This document shows, in pieces, positions 25,534-32,351 of a stretch of DNA of 43,419 nucleotides (position 1 is its first letter; every line of letters starts with the position of its first letter). The notes under the pieces were generated by a model. It was not told the DNA's origin. It saw only the letters and a list, made by a program, of their open reading frames with translations, and searched no databases. The stretch covers positions 1,058 through 44,476 of the forward strand of contig CADEGD010000030.1 in assembly GCA_902826795.1 (NCBI GenBank), given 5' to 3'. Origin of the DNA: an uncultured Acidobacteriota bacterium (GTDB taxonomy: Bacteria > Acidobacteriota > Blastocatellia > Pyrinomonadales > Pyrinomonadaceae). The translations under genes and the position numbers were made by a program.

Positions 25534-26829
25534 TCACACTTCGGTTCCATCTACGATCCGGCCATTTTTAGGAACGATGATGATCCCGTCTCTAATAAAG
25601 TAGCAGCCTTCCGGATCGTCGAAATTTTCCTGGCCGCTCTGATTTAACAGCTTCACGTCTCGTCCGATCCGAACATTCTTGTCGATGATCGCCCGTCGAA
25701 CGATCGAGTTCGTACCAATACCGATGTGAGGAACTCCGCGTTCGATATTCGCTTTCATATCTTCGATCGACTCAAAGTAATCCGAACCCATCACGATCGA
25801 ACTCTCGATCCGCGTCCCCGGATCGAGCCGGCTGCGAAGTCCGATGATCGAGTTGCGGGCATATACGCCATTCATGATGCATCCTTCGCTGACCATCGAG
25901 TTATCCACGTCGCAGTTGTGCAGCTTTGACGGCGGCAGATAGCGGCTGCGGGTGTAGATCGGTGATTCGGCGTCGAAAAAGTTGAATTGCGGCAGCGGAG
26001 CGGCGAGATCGAGATTCGCTTCGTAAAACGCCCGAATCGTACCGATATCTTCCCAGTAATCGTCGAAAAGATGAGCCTGAACGTTGCAGTTTTTTATTGC
26101 GTCGGGAATAATCTGACCGCCGAAATCAACTGCGGATTCGTCAGCGGCGAGCAGTTCTTTCAGTTTTTCGTAATCGAAGATATATATACCCATCGAAGCG
26201 AGAAAGGGCTTTTTGCTTGCCTCTTCAGCGGTCAGTCCAAACCGTGTTGTATCGACACGCATCGCTTCGAGCGCGTCGCCCTTTGGCTTTTCGCTGAACT
26301 CGACGATCTTGCCGTCACCGTCCGTTTTTAGCAATCCGAATCCCTCGGCGTCTGCTTGATTCGCCGGCAGCACCGAGATCGTGACGTCAGCGTTCGTTTC
26401 GACGTGGCGCTGCAGAAACTTGCGATAGTCCATCCGGTAAAGATGGTCGCCGGATAGGATCAAGAGATTCTTGATCTGCCATCCGCGAAGATGCGGCAAG
26501 ATCTGCCGCACCGCGTCTGCCGTGCCCTGAAACCAGTCCGGAGAATCTTTGCGTTGTTCGGCGGCAAGGATCTCGACGAAGCCGCTCGAGAAACTCGAAA
26601 ATCGATAGGTCTGCGAAATGTGGCGATTGAGGGACGCGGAATTGTACTGCGTGAGAACGAAGATCTGCGTTATGTTCGAATTGATGCAATTCGATACCGG
26701 CACGTCGATCAGCCGATATTTGCCTCCAAGCGGCACCGCCGGCTTCGAACGCTCACGCGTTAGCGGAAACAACCGCGAACCCGCACCACCACCCAATATC
26801 ACCGCCACGACGTTATCGTTCAGAGGCAT
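25534..26829 (-). CDS. glgC: Glucose-1-phosphate adenylyltransferase
   Basis: A 431-residue ADP-glucose pyrophosphorylase. The nucleotidyltransferase domain carries [12 protein letters not shown] (about 13-24), the PVSNCINSN region, GTADAVRQ (about 102) and [10 protein letters not shown] (about 125). The C-terminal left-handed beta-helix follows from about 300. It makes ADP-glucose from glucose-1-phosphate and ATP, the committed step of bacterial glycogen synthesis, in the cytoplasm and is usually allosteric. Together with the GH15 enzyme and pyruvate kinase earlier in the window it points to an alpha-glucan storage cycle. No other glg genes adjoin it. A GGAA lies 5 bases before the ATG. The upstream region toward mtgA contains REPIN-like copy 3. 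Confidence 0.96.
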   Translation of the reverse strand: MPLNDNVVAVILGGGAGSRLFPLTRERSKPAVPLGGKYRLIDVPVSNCINSNITQIFVLTQYNSASLNRHISQTYRFSSFSSGFVEILAAEQRKDSPDWFQGTADAVRQILPHLRGWQIKNLLILSGDHLYRMDYRKFLQRHVETNADVTISVLPANQADAEGFGLLKTDGDGKIVEFSEKPKGDALEAMRVDTTRFGLTAEEASKKPFLASMGIYIFDYEKLKELLAADESAVDFGGQIIPDAIKNCNVQAHLFDDYWEDIGTIRAFYEANLDLAAPLPQFNFFDAESPIYTRSRYLPPSKLHNCDVDNSMVSEGCIMNGVYARNSIIGLRSRLDPGTRIESSIVMGSDYFESIEDMKANIERGVPHIGIGTNSIVRRAIIDKNVRIGRDVKLLNQSGQENFDDPEGCYFIRDGIIIVPKNGRIVDGTEV

Positions 26830-26881
26830 ATCATTTCCAGATCATCGGGGATATAACTGCTTCAACAGAATAGCCGTAAAC

Positions 26882-26999
26882 GACTGGAGCGACAAGCATC
26901 CCTGCTTGTCTGAGCACGCAGTGCGAAACCGGCTTTAAGTTCGTGCCTCTTACTTAAGGCAAGCAAGGATGCTTGCCGCTCCAGTCGAAGCTCCAGTCG
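26882..26999. repeat. REPIN-like repeat, copy 3
   Basis: The left hairpin end GACAAGCATCCCTGCTTGTC (26891-26910) and right end GGCAAGCAAGGATGCTTGCC (26958-26977) are flanked by GACTGGAGC and GCTCCAGTC. The left end carries a paired change relative to other copies (G to A and C to T) that preserves the stem. The interior is unlike copies 1 and 2 apart from TGAGC near the left end. It sits between the divergent glgC and mtgA genes. Confidence 0.85.
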
Positions 27000-27017
27000 A
27001 TGCATTGAACACACCGC

Positions 27018-27866
27018 ATGCAAATATCGTATTATTCAACAGGACGATCACCCTTCGCCCTTATGTGGTACTGGACAAAGATCCTTTTTCTTATCCTCGT
27101 CGGCTCGGTGCTGGCGTGGCTTGCGTATGAGCTGATCACGTTCCCGTCAATCTCGCGATTGAAGACCGAGAATCCGACGACCACGTCGATGATCGAGTAC
27201 CGAAAGTCGGAGGCGGTCGCCGCGGGAAATGAGCCTAAGCAATTCATGATCTGGACGCCGATGGAGCAGATCTCGCCGAATCTGCAACGAGCCGTGCTTG
27301 CGGGTGAGGATTCGAGATTTTTCGAGCACAACGGATTCGATTGGGAAGCGATCGAGAAGGCCTGGGACGAAGCAGTAAAGGAAGGCGAGAAAGAAGCCCG
27401 CGAGGATTGCGAGGCTGAAGCTAAGGCCGCAAACACGTCGACTAAAGAGTGTGCGAACCGTGAGGACGAATGGATCCCGCCGCTCCCTAGTTTCCGTCGC
27501 GGAGCTTCGACCGTTACGCAGCAGCTTGCAAAAAATCTATACCTGAGCGAAGACCGCAATTTCCTCCGCAAGGGCCGCGAGGCTGTGTACACTTATTTTA
27601 TCGAGCGAAATCTGTCCAAGAAGCGCATTCTCGAGATCTACCTAAACGTGATCGAATGGGGCGATGGCATTTACGGTGCCGAGGCCGCATCGCGCACTTA
27701 CTTCAAGAAATCTGCATCCAGCCTGTCGCGCGACGAAGCCGCGTTCCTCGCCGCGATGATCCCGTCGCCTCTCAATGTCTTCAACCCTCAGAAAAACCGA
27801 AAACGCGTCGTCCGAAGACAACGCGTCCTGATGAAATACATGAACGGCGTCAAGCTTTCGTATTGA
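27018..27866 (+). CDS. mtgA: Monofunctional peptidoglycan glycosyltransferase (GT51)
   Basis: A 282-residue protein with one N-terminal membrane helix (about 18-42) and a GT51 transglycosylase domain. The catalytic glutamate motif EDSRFFEHNG is at about residue 96, followed by RRGASTVTQQLAKNLYL (about 160) and KKRILEIYLNVIEWGDGIYG (about 200). There is no transpeptidase domain, so it is the monofunctional type that polymerises lipid II into glycan strands on the periplasmic side. A lysine/glutamate-rich insertion (about 115-155) is longer than usual. ATG at 27018 is used; ATG at 27063 would also keep the membrane helix. The gene converges on the secreted-protein cluster, 6 bases apart. Confidence 0.93.
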   Translation: MQISYYSTGRSPFALMWYWTKILFLILVGSVLAWLAYELITFPSISRLKTENPTTTSMIEYRKSEAVAAGNEPKQFMIWTPMEQISPNLQRAVLAGEDSRFFEHNGFDWEAIEKAWDEAVKEGEKEAREDCEAEAKAANTSTKECANREDEWIPPLPSFRRGASTVTQQLAKNLYLSEDRNFLRKGREAVYTYFIERNLSKKRILEIYLNVIEWGDGIYGAEAASRTYFKKSASSLSRDEAAFLAAMIPSPLNVFNPQKNRKRVVRRQRVLMKYMNGVKLSY

Positions 27867-27872
27867 CGGCGG

Positions 27873-28433
27873 TCACGATTTTACCGATATCTCAAGCTTA
27901 AACTTTCCTGCGGTCACGCCCTTAGGAGCAGCGACACCGATCACGACATTGAATGGATCGCCTATCGCATTCAGTTCGACCCAACGTGTGTGATCCTGTG
28001 TTTTCCCTTTCCAAGGACGATCCCACTTGTAGTCCGCTTCGCAAGTCACACTGCGGCCGAGGTCGGGCACGATGCTAAAATCGCTCATCCCGATCGAATA
28101 CGCATACAGGCTGAAATTCGCATTCGCATCTTCCGGAATGACCTTGACCGTCATTATCGAACGCTGCGGGATCACCGTCGCATAGAGCACATGATTGCCG
28201 GAAAACTTGTAGGCTTGTGTACCAACAAAGCATGCGTTCGAGCTGCTCCAGGCCCAACTCAAGTCTTCAATGATCTTTCCGTTCGCCAGGTCACCTTCGG
28301 CGGCAACGGTTTCATTGCCCTTGCTTTCGACTACCGTTACATTCTGCGGCCAGCTTTTGCTGCTTTGAGCCGCAGCGTATAGCGGCAGCATGAGCGCGAT
28401 CACAACCGCTAAATAGTTTGTTTTTATTTTCAT
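27873..28433 (-). CDS. Secreted protein of unknown function, 186 residues
   Basis: A protein with a clear signal peptide (MKIKTNYLAVVIALMLPLYAAAQ, cleavage after AAA or AQ), followed by a beta-rich domain with two cysteines (near NACFVG and VTCEAD) that may form a disulfide. I do not recognise a family. The frame is open further upstream, but ATG at 28433 has GGGAG 7 bases before it and begins the signal peptide. It is the last gene of a run of six minus-strand genes with strong ribosome-binding sites that encode secreted or LysM-like proteins, and it begins 55 bases after the stop of its neighbour. Function could be a periplasmic partner or protective protein for the cluster; this is inference. 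Confidence 0.8.
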   Translation of the reverse strand: MKIKTNYLAVVIALMLPLYAAAQSSKSWPQNVTVVESKGNETVAAEGDLANGKIIEDLSWAWSSSNACFVGTQAYKFSGNHVLYATVIPQRSIMTVKVIPEDANANFSLYAYSIGMSDFSIVPDLGRSVTCEADYKWDRPWKGKTQDHTRWVELNAIGDPFNVVIGVAAPKGVTAGKFKLEISVKS

Positions 28434-28488
28434 AGTTTCTCTCCCGGACGCTTCTCCTCGTGCGTCAACCAAACTTTTTGTACTCGGA

Positions 28489-29208
28489 TCATAGGGCGGC
28501 GTTGGCAGCCTCAATGTTATCTTCGCATTCGCGCGTGTGCCGGAATGTGATGTCCATCTCTTCTTTGTGGTTCTCGATCCCTGGACGGTAGTAATTCAGG
28601 ATATGATCCGCCGCCTGCTGCATCTGTCTCCAAAACTCCGCCGCTTTCGTATCCTTAGCTGTCCTTGCCGCTGCTTGTTTCTTCGAAAAGAGCCTGCGGT
28701 CCGTCTCAACCCTTTCCTGCGCGCGGTCCCAGATCGGCGTACCGTTCTTACGGGCGAGCGAGCATTTTTCAAGGCCTTTGACGCGCGCCATACATTCAGT
28801 TCGTATTCGTACTATCGAGGCGCGTTCTCTCGCTAATATCGCCCGACGCAGCTCATCGCCAAGCGCTCCTCCGCAGGTGAGATTGCCTCCCGCCGGGTGG
28901 CAAGCAACGCGCTTCTTTTCCATTAGCGGAGCGCAGGCTCTTTGAAGATCAACGTAGGGCATCGTCAAACATCCCTCCCCTTCGTCCGGGCCACGTCGTG
29001 CAATGATCGAAGCCTCCGTGTAGAGCCTCTTTAGATCTTCGTCATCCCTTGTGACCACATACTCAGGGCTCGGCATCGTTACAACGGCCGGACGAGATGA
29101 TACATCCCCCACACTAGTCGCAGCTGTCGCCGAACCAAGACTGCCAAAAATACCGCCGCACATCGTCAAGATCGCGATACAGAATAAAAGCAAATAATTT
29201 CTTTTCAT
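28489..29208 (-). CDS. Secreted cysteine-containing helical protein, 239 residues
   Basis: ATG at 29208 is preceded by a strong AGGAGG and begins a signal peptide (MKRNYLLLFCIAILTMCGGIFG, cleavage probably near ATA). The mature part is helical and charged, with seven cysteines in pairs (GCLTMPY, RACAPL, VACHP, LTCGG, TECMARV, KCSLAR, RECEDN) that could form disulfides outside the cytoplasm. The C-terminal half is likely a coiled or helical bundle (EFWRQMQQAADHILNYY). I recognise no family. It follows the LysM-like protein gene and precedes another secreted protein gene, so it may be a chaperone, adaptor or immunity-like factor of the locus, which is inference only. Confidence 0.78.
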   Translation of the reverse strand: MKRNYLLLFCIAILTMCGGIFGSLGSATAATSVGDVSSRPAVVTMPSPEYVVTRDDEDLKRLYTEASIIARRGPDEGEGCLTMPYVDLQRACAPLMEKKRVACHPAGGNLTCGGALGDELRRAILARERASIVRIRTECMARVKGLEKCSLARKNGTPIWDRAQERVETDRRLFSKKQAAARTAKDTKAAEFWRQMQQAADHILNYYRPGIENHKEEMDITFRHTRECEDNIEAANAAL

Positions 29209-29288
29209 TTTTCCTCCTCTTTCCTCATGCCGTTCTACGGAATGATCAATCGTTATCCCGGTGGGAATACAGGTTCTTACCGAGGGTG

Positions 29289-30116
29289 CTACCATACCCA
29301 GATCATTGCACCGCTGGTGAAGCTGCCGCCGAATGCGGGCATGTCTATTCGGTCCTTTTCTTCGAAAGTCGCGTGGAAATCGGTGAAATGTCGGCGATAA
29401 CCGGTGATCTTTTCGTAGGAGTAGTTTTGTTTGTAACCTCCCGTACCTGCCTTAAAGGTCAGGAAAGTAATGTCCATACGTTCGTAATCTCTCGCACTCA
29501 AGGGAATTCGGGTAAAGACCGGCTTGAACTTGGCGGTTGCTGCTTTTTTCAATAAAAATGCAGCACCTAAAGCCCGGATCGCATTTTTGGCGGCCTTGAC
29601 GATATTGCCGAAATTTACTCCGGCGCCGAAACCCAACCTCAATGCCACGTAGTAATAATTCGTTCCCGTATCGAGATTACGAAATATCAACAATATTGCC
29701 CCTCCCGAGCCTGGGAACACTGTGGCATCCAGTCCGCCGAGGTTGGCGGCCTCCCAGTTTGCTGTGCGAACATCTTCGGGTTTGACAGGCTTGACAGGCC
29801 TTTTGGGAATCAGCTTGCCGCGTTTTTCCATCCACGAAAAGTAGGTCGGTTCGTGGATTAGGTATTCGCCCGTTTTGATTTGGTCAACGTCCTGAATCTC
29901 CTTAATGCCATAAATCTCCTGGGTCGCGGAGACAAGGTCGGGGTTTCCCCGAACGAAAACATTCAGCGTGTCATAGTCGCCGTATAATGCCCATGAATAT
30001 TTGCTGAGCCAGTCATCTTTCTTGACGAGTATCTTGCCGTCCTCGGCAATGGTGATGCTGTATCGATCACGATTGAATGTGCCGGGTCCCACCGGCTTCT
30101 CTGTATTGCTTGTCAT
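29289..30116 (-). CDS. LysM-like domain protein, 275 residues
   Basis: Residues about 28-89 resemble a LysM module extended by an insertion: VKKDDWLSKYSWALYGDYDTL, then GNPDL, then KTGEYLIHEP. The same DWLSK...YGD signature occurs in the C-terminal LysM of the neighbouring hydrolase. LysM modules bind N-acetylglucosamine polymers such as peptidoglycan and also occur in injection-system spike and tube-associated proteins. The C-terminal 150 residues, with a short hydrophobic Gly/Ala stretch near 170-195 and a Tyr/Phe-rich end (MPAFGGSFTSGAMIWVW), are unfamiliar and could be the active part. There is no signal peptide. An AAGGA lies 8 bases before the ATG. Targeting to cell wall, own or foreign, is inference. 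Confidence 0.75.
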   Translation of the reverse strand: MTSNTEKPVGPGTFNRDRYSITIAEDGKILVKKDDWLSKYSWALYGDYDTLNVFVRGNPDLVSATQEIYGIKEIQDVDQIKTGEYLIHEPTYFSWMEKRGKLIPKRPVKPVKPEDVRTANWEAANLGGLDATVFPGSGGAILLIFRNLDTGTNYYYVALRLGFGAGVNFGNIVKAAKNAIRALGAAFLLKKAATAKFKPVFTRIPLSARDYERMDITFLTFKAGTGGYKQNYSYEKITGYRRHFTDFHATFEEKDRIDMPAFGGSFTSGAMIWVW

Positions 30117-30211
30117 AAGTTGTGTCCTTTTTTACTTCCTTTGCGAATGAAAGAACGGTTCATTCTTTGTCCTAAACAGCATGGCCAAGAGTCTGACTTC
30201 AGTAATGGCTG

Positions 30212-31198
30212 TTAGGGAATTACCAGTCTCTGACCTATCTGAATCAGATCTGGATTTGGCCCGATCGTTTGCCGATTTTGCGGGTGGTTATAGATCACCG
30301 GCCACTTATTCATATCTCCGTAGTAAGTGACGGCGATCTTCGACAGCCAGTCGCCGGGCTGAACTACGTGAATGCGTTTGCCGTTTCCGGGTCCCGGTCC
30401 ATAGCTCGGCCGATCCGGTTGTCCGCTGCCGGGACGTTCCGGTATCCAGCTTTCCGGCGGAGTATCGAGCCGTGTCTTGCACTGTTGATAGGCCGAGATC
30501 ACCTGCGGGTAAACCCACGACGCTACGACCGCCGCGCAAGCATGGTCTTGCTCGACGGTAACGGTCGTCGGCAAAATTTCGCCGCCCTCCCAGATCGTGC
30601 CTCTCGGCGCGCCGGTTATCGGATTGGTTGCCTCTTTCCACGGTGTTCCGCCGATGGCCGCATGTGTCCCAAAAAAGTAGCTCTTCGTGTATGGCATCGA
30701 CGCGTTTTCCGATTTCTGCCCGCACCGCTGAAAAGATATCCGCGATCTCGTGGCTGGTATGTCCCTCATCGGGTGGATCGTCTGTCTGACGGTGTCCGCG
30801 ATCTTCGTGTTCTGAAACACGCCGCCCACGCCGCCGCCCGGTCCTGGTGTCGACCGGTCGACGGCGTCGAATAGTATCAGGCACTCTACCGGGATGCCGT
30901 CTGCCTTTAGCCAATAAGCGACCTCGATCACTGCCGCCGCCCCGCGGCTGTAGCCAGCTAGAAAGACCGCCTTTGCCGCACCCGTTTTCCACCGTGTCAC
31001 GACCCACGTGTAGGCCATCCGCGCAAGCGAATAGGTTTCGTGCCCAGTGATAGACGGCCCGCGGTGATAAAACGTGTCGGAGAACTGAACCAGTTCGTTT
31101 CGCGACATCTTATTGACGAAGCTGTTTCTGAATGTCACCTCGTAACCAGGATCGTCAAAACTCATCGACGTGCCGTCCACGCCAGCGTAAATGATCAT
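30212..31198 (-). CDS. Tle-like alpha/beta hydrolase with C-terminal LysM
   Basis: A 328-residue protein. The N-terminal 250 residues look like the alpha/beta-hydrolase fold of DUF2235/Tle-type lipase effectors. They include an initial GVDGT, the nucleophile elbow GYSRGA (S84), an acidic motif LFDAVD (D111 or D114) and a late FFGTHAAIGG (H179) like the GVHSDVGG motif of those enzymes. A Pro/Gly linker leads to one LysM module (276-328: HVVQPGDWLSKIAVTYYGD ... GQRLVIP). The predicted role is ester or phospholipid hydrolysis by a protein addressed to a cell wall. No signal peptide is present, so export would need a dedicated system, which is not in the window. A GGAGG lies 7 bases before the ATG. 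Confidence 0.85.
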   Translation of the reverse strand: MIIYAGVDGTSMSFDDPGYEVTFRNSFVNKMSRNELVQFSDTFYHRGPSITGHETYSLARMAYTWVVTRWKTGAAKAVFLAGYSRGAAAVIEVAYWLKADGIPVECLILFDAVDRSTPGPGGGVGGVFQNTKIADTVRQTIHPMRDIPATRSRISFQRCGQKSENASMPYTKSYFFGTHAAIGGTPWKEATNPITGAPRGTIWEGGEILPTTVTVEQDHACAAVVASWVYPQVISAYQQCKTRLDTPPESWIPERPGSGQPDRPSYGPGPGNGKRIHVVQPGDWLSKIAVTYYGDMNKWPVIYNHPQNRQTIGPNPDLIQIGQRLVIP

Positions 31199-31230
31199 AT
31201 GATTGCCTCCACAGTAAAAAGTCTTCGATT

Positions 31231-31794
31231 TTAAGCCCCAAGCTCCCTCATTATTTGGATCGGGAGCTGCATGTAATTCTTCGCGTTGAGCTGGTTCCCA
31301 AGCCTGAAAGTTACCTTGTAGATCTCTCTATCCGGCCGGCTGTCTTCCATCAGTCGCGCTGGGACGGTTCCCACTAAACCGTACATGTAGCTGATGTACA
31401 GACCTGCCATGGCGTGCTGGACCTGATTTCCTCCGTCGCGAAACTTTTCGCCAAAGCCCGTATCCATCAGGGACGCCCACCGCAGTGCGTAAGGCCCTTT
31501 GCTCCGCTGGGCATTTTCAAGCCCTTCGCCGATCAAAACGCTTCTCAAATCCTCCATCATTGCTTCGACCCCAAGATCGTCCGCGCTCCGAAACTGAGCG
31601 ACCGCGTACGACACGATCAGCGAAAACGCCTGACAGTCTGTCGTGAAGCCGTCTCTGGAATTGTTCGCCCACAGCTTTGCGTAGTTCTTCAAAGCCGTCC
31701 GCCGGACTATCTCTTTCGAGCCGCCGAAATTCACTTCCATGTATTTCAATTTGGCCTCGACCGCTCTCGCGTCTACCGCTATTACTCTTCCCAT
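31231..31794 (-). CDS. Hypothetical protein of the LysM/hydrolase cluster, 187 residues
   Basis: A soluble protein without signal peptide or membrane helix. The middle contains TTDCQAFSLIVSYAVAQF and the later part DGGNQVQHAMAGLYISYMYG, a conserved-looking stretch with a histidine in a helix. I recognise no family. AAGGAG lies 6 bases before the ATG. It sits 32 bases upstream of the hydrolase gene, so the two are almost surely co-transcribed. It might be an adaptor, a second effector or an immunity protein; nothing in the sequence decides among these. Confidence 0.75.
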   Translation of the reverse strand: MGRVIAVDARAVEAKLKYMEVNFGGSKEIVRRTALKNYAKLWANNSRDGFTTDCQAFSLIVSYAVAQFRSADDLGVEAMMEDLRSVLIGEGLENAQRSKGPYALRWASLMDTGFGEKFRDGGNQVQHAMAGLYISYMYGLVGTVPARLMEDSRPDREIYKVTFRLGNQLNAKNYMQLPIQIMRELGA

Positions 31795-31883
31795 TTCTTA
31801 CTCCTTGCTTGTTTCAAAGGGACTGGTCAGGTCACACAGGAGTGGGAGAAATCCCATGTGATCTACGCAAGAAATATTGCAAC

Positions 31884-32183
31884 TCAGTTATTCTTCTTTC
31901 GCCGAATGTTGCGGCCTGCCTGGTTCAACTCGCGGTGGAGGCGAACGCGCTCTCCGAGCGTGACGACGCCGTCGGACTTCGCTTTGCGCTCGAATTTGCG
32001 GATCTCGGCCTGCTGCTTAAGTAGCTTCGCCGTCTCCAACGGACCAAGTTCGCCGGATTGGACGCCGTTGACGATGCGGCCCTTCTGATTTCCCTCGCGG
32101 TCATCGATGCCCCCTGTGCTTTGGGCCGAGGCCGCCGCCGCTAATGCCATGACCATGCCAAACATGATTGCTAACTTTTTCAT
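31884..32183 (-). CDS. Small secreted protein, 99 residues
   Basis: Starts with a signal peptide (MKKLAIMFGMVMALAAAASAQ). The mature 78 residues are highly charged and helical (LLKQQAEIRKFERKAKSDG ... LHRELNQAGRNIRRKKNN). The pattern of ETAKL...EI...D...RLHRELN recalls small secreted proteins common in this group of bacteria, of unknown function. AAGGAG lies 9 bases before the ATG within the sequence ACAAGGAGTAA, nearly the same leader as the next gene (GCAAGGAGTAA). It is the first gene of the minus-strand run and is divergent from the winged-helix/PD40 gene, sharing a 168-base intergenic region. Confidence 0.82.
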   Translation of the reverse strand: MKKLAIMFGMVMALAAAASAQSTGGIDDREGNQKGRIVNGVQSGELGPLETAKLLKQQAEIRKFERKAKSDGVVTLGERVRLHRELNQAGRNIRRKKNN

Positions 32184-32326
32184 TACTTTTTACTCCTTGT
32201 TTGTTGATTTACTTTTTTGTGTCAGAATTTAATCCGACAAAACAAAGTCTTTGCCTTGTTCGCTGGTTTCGACGCACCAGCTTATGTAAATTGCACTTGA
32301 GCGTCATCAAAACTTTGCTCAAAAAA

Positions 32327-32347
32327 TTCTCAAAGAGTTCTCAAAGA
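32327..32347 (+). promoter_or_regulatory. Phased direct repeats before the winged-helix gene
   Basis: Two exact copies of TTCTCAAAGA (32327-32336 and 32338-32347) occur with an 11-bp period, preceded by a weaker third copy (TGCTCAAAAAA, 32316-32326). Tandem repeats of about 11 bp are the usual binding pattern of OmpR/PhoB-type winged-helix proteins, and the adjacent gene encodes such a domain. The repeats end 4 bases before its start codon, so binding would block initiation; autoregulation is inference. Confidence 0.45.
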
Positions 32348-32351
32348 ATCT

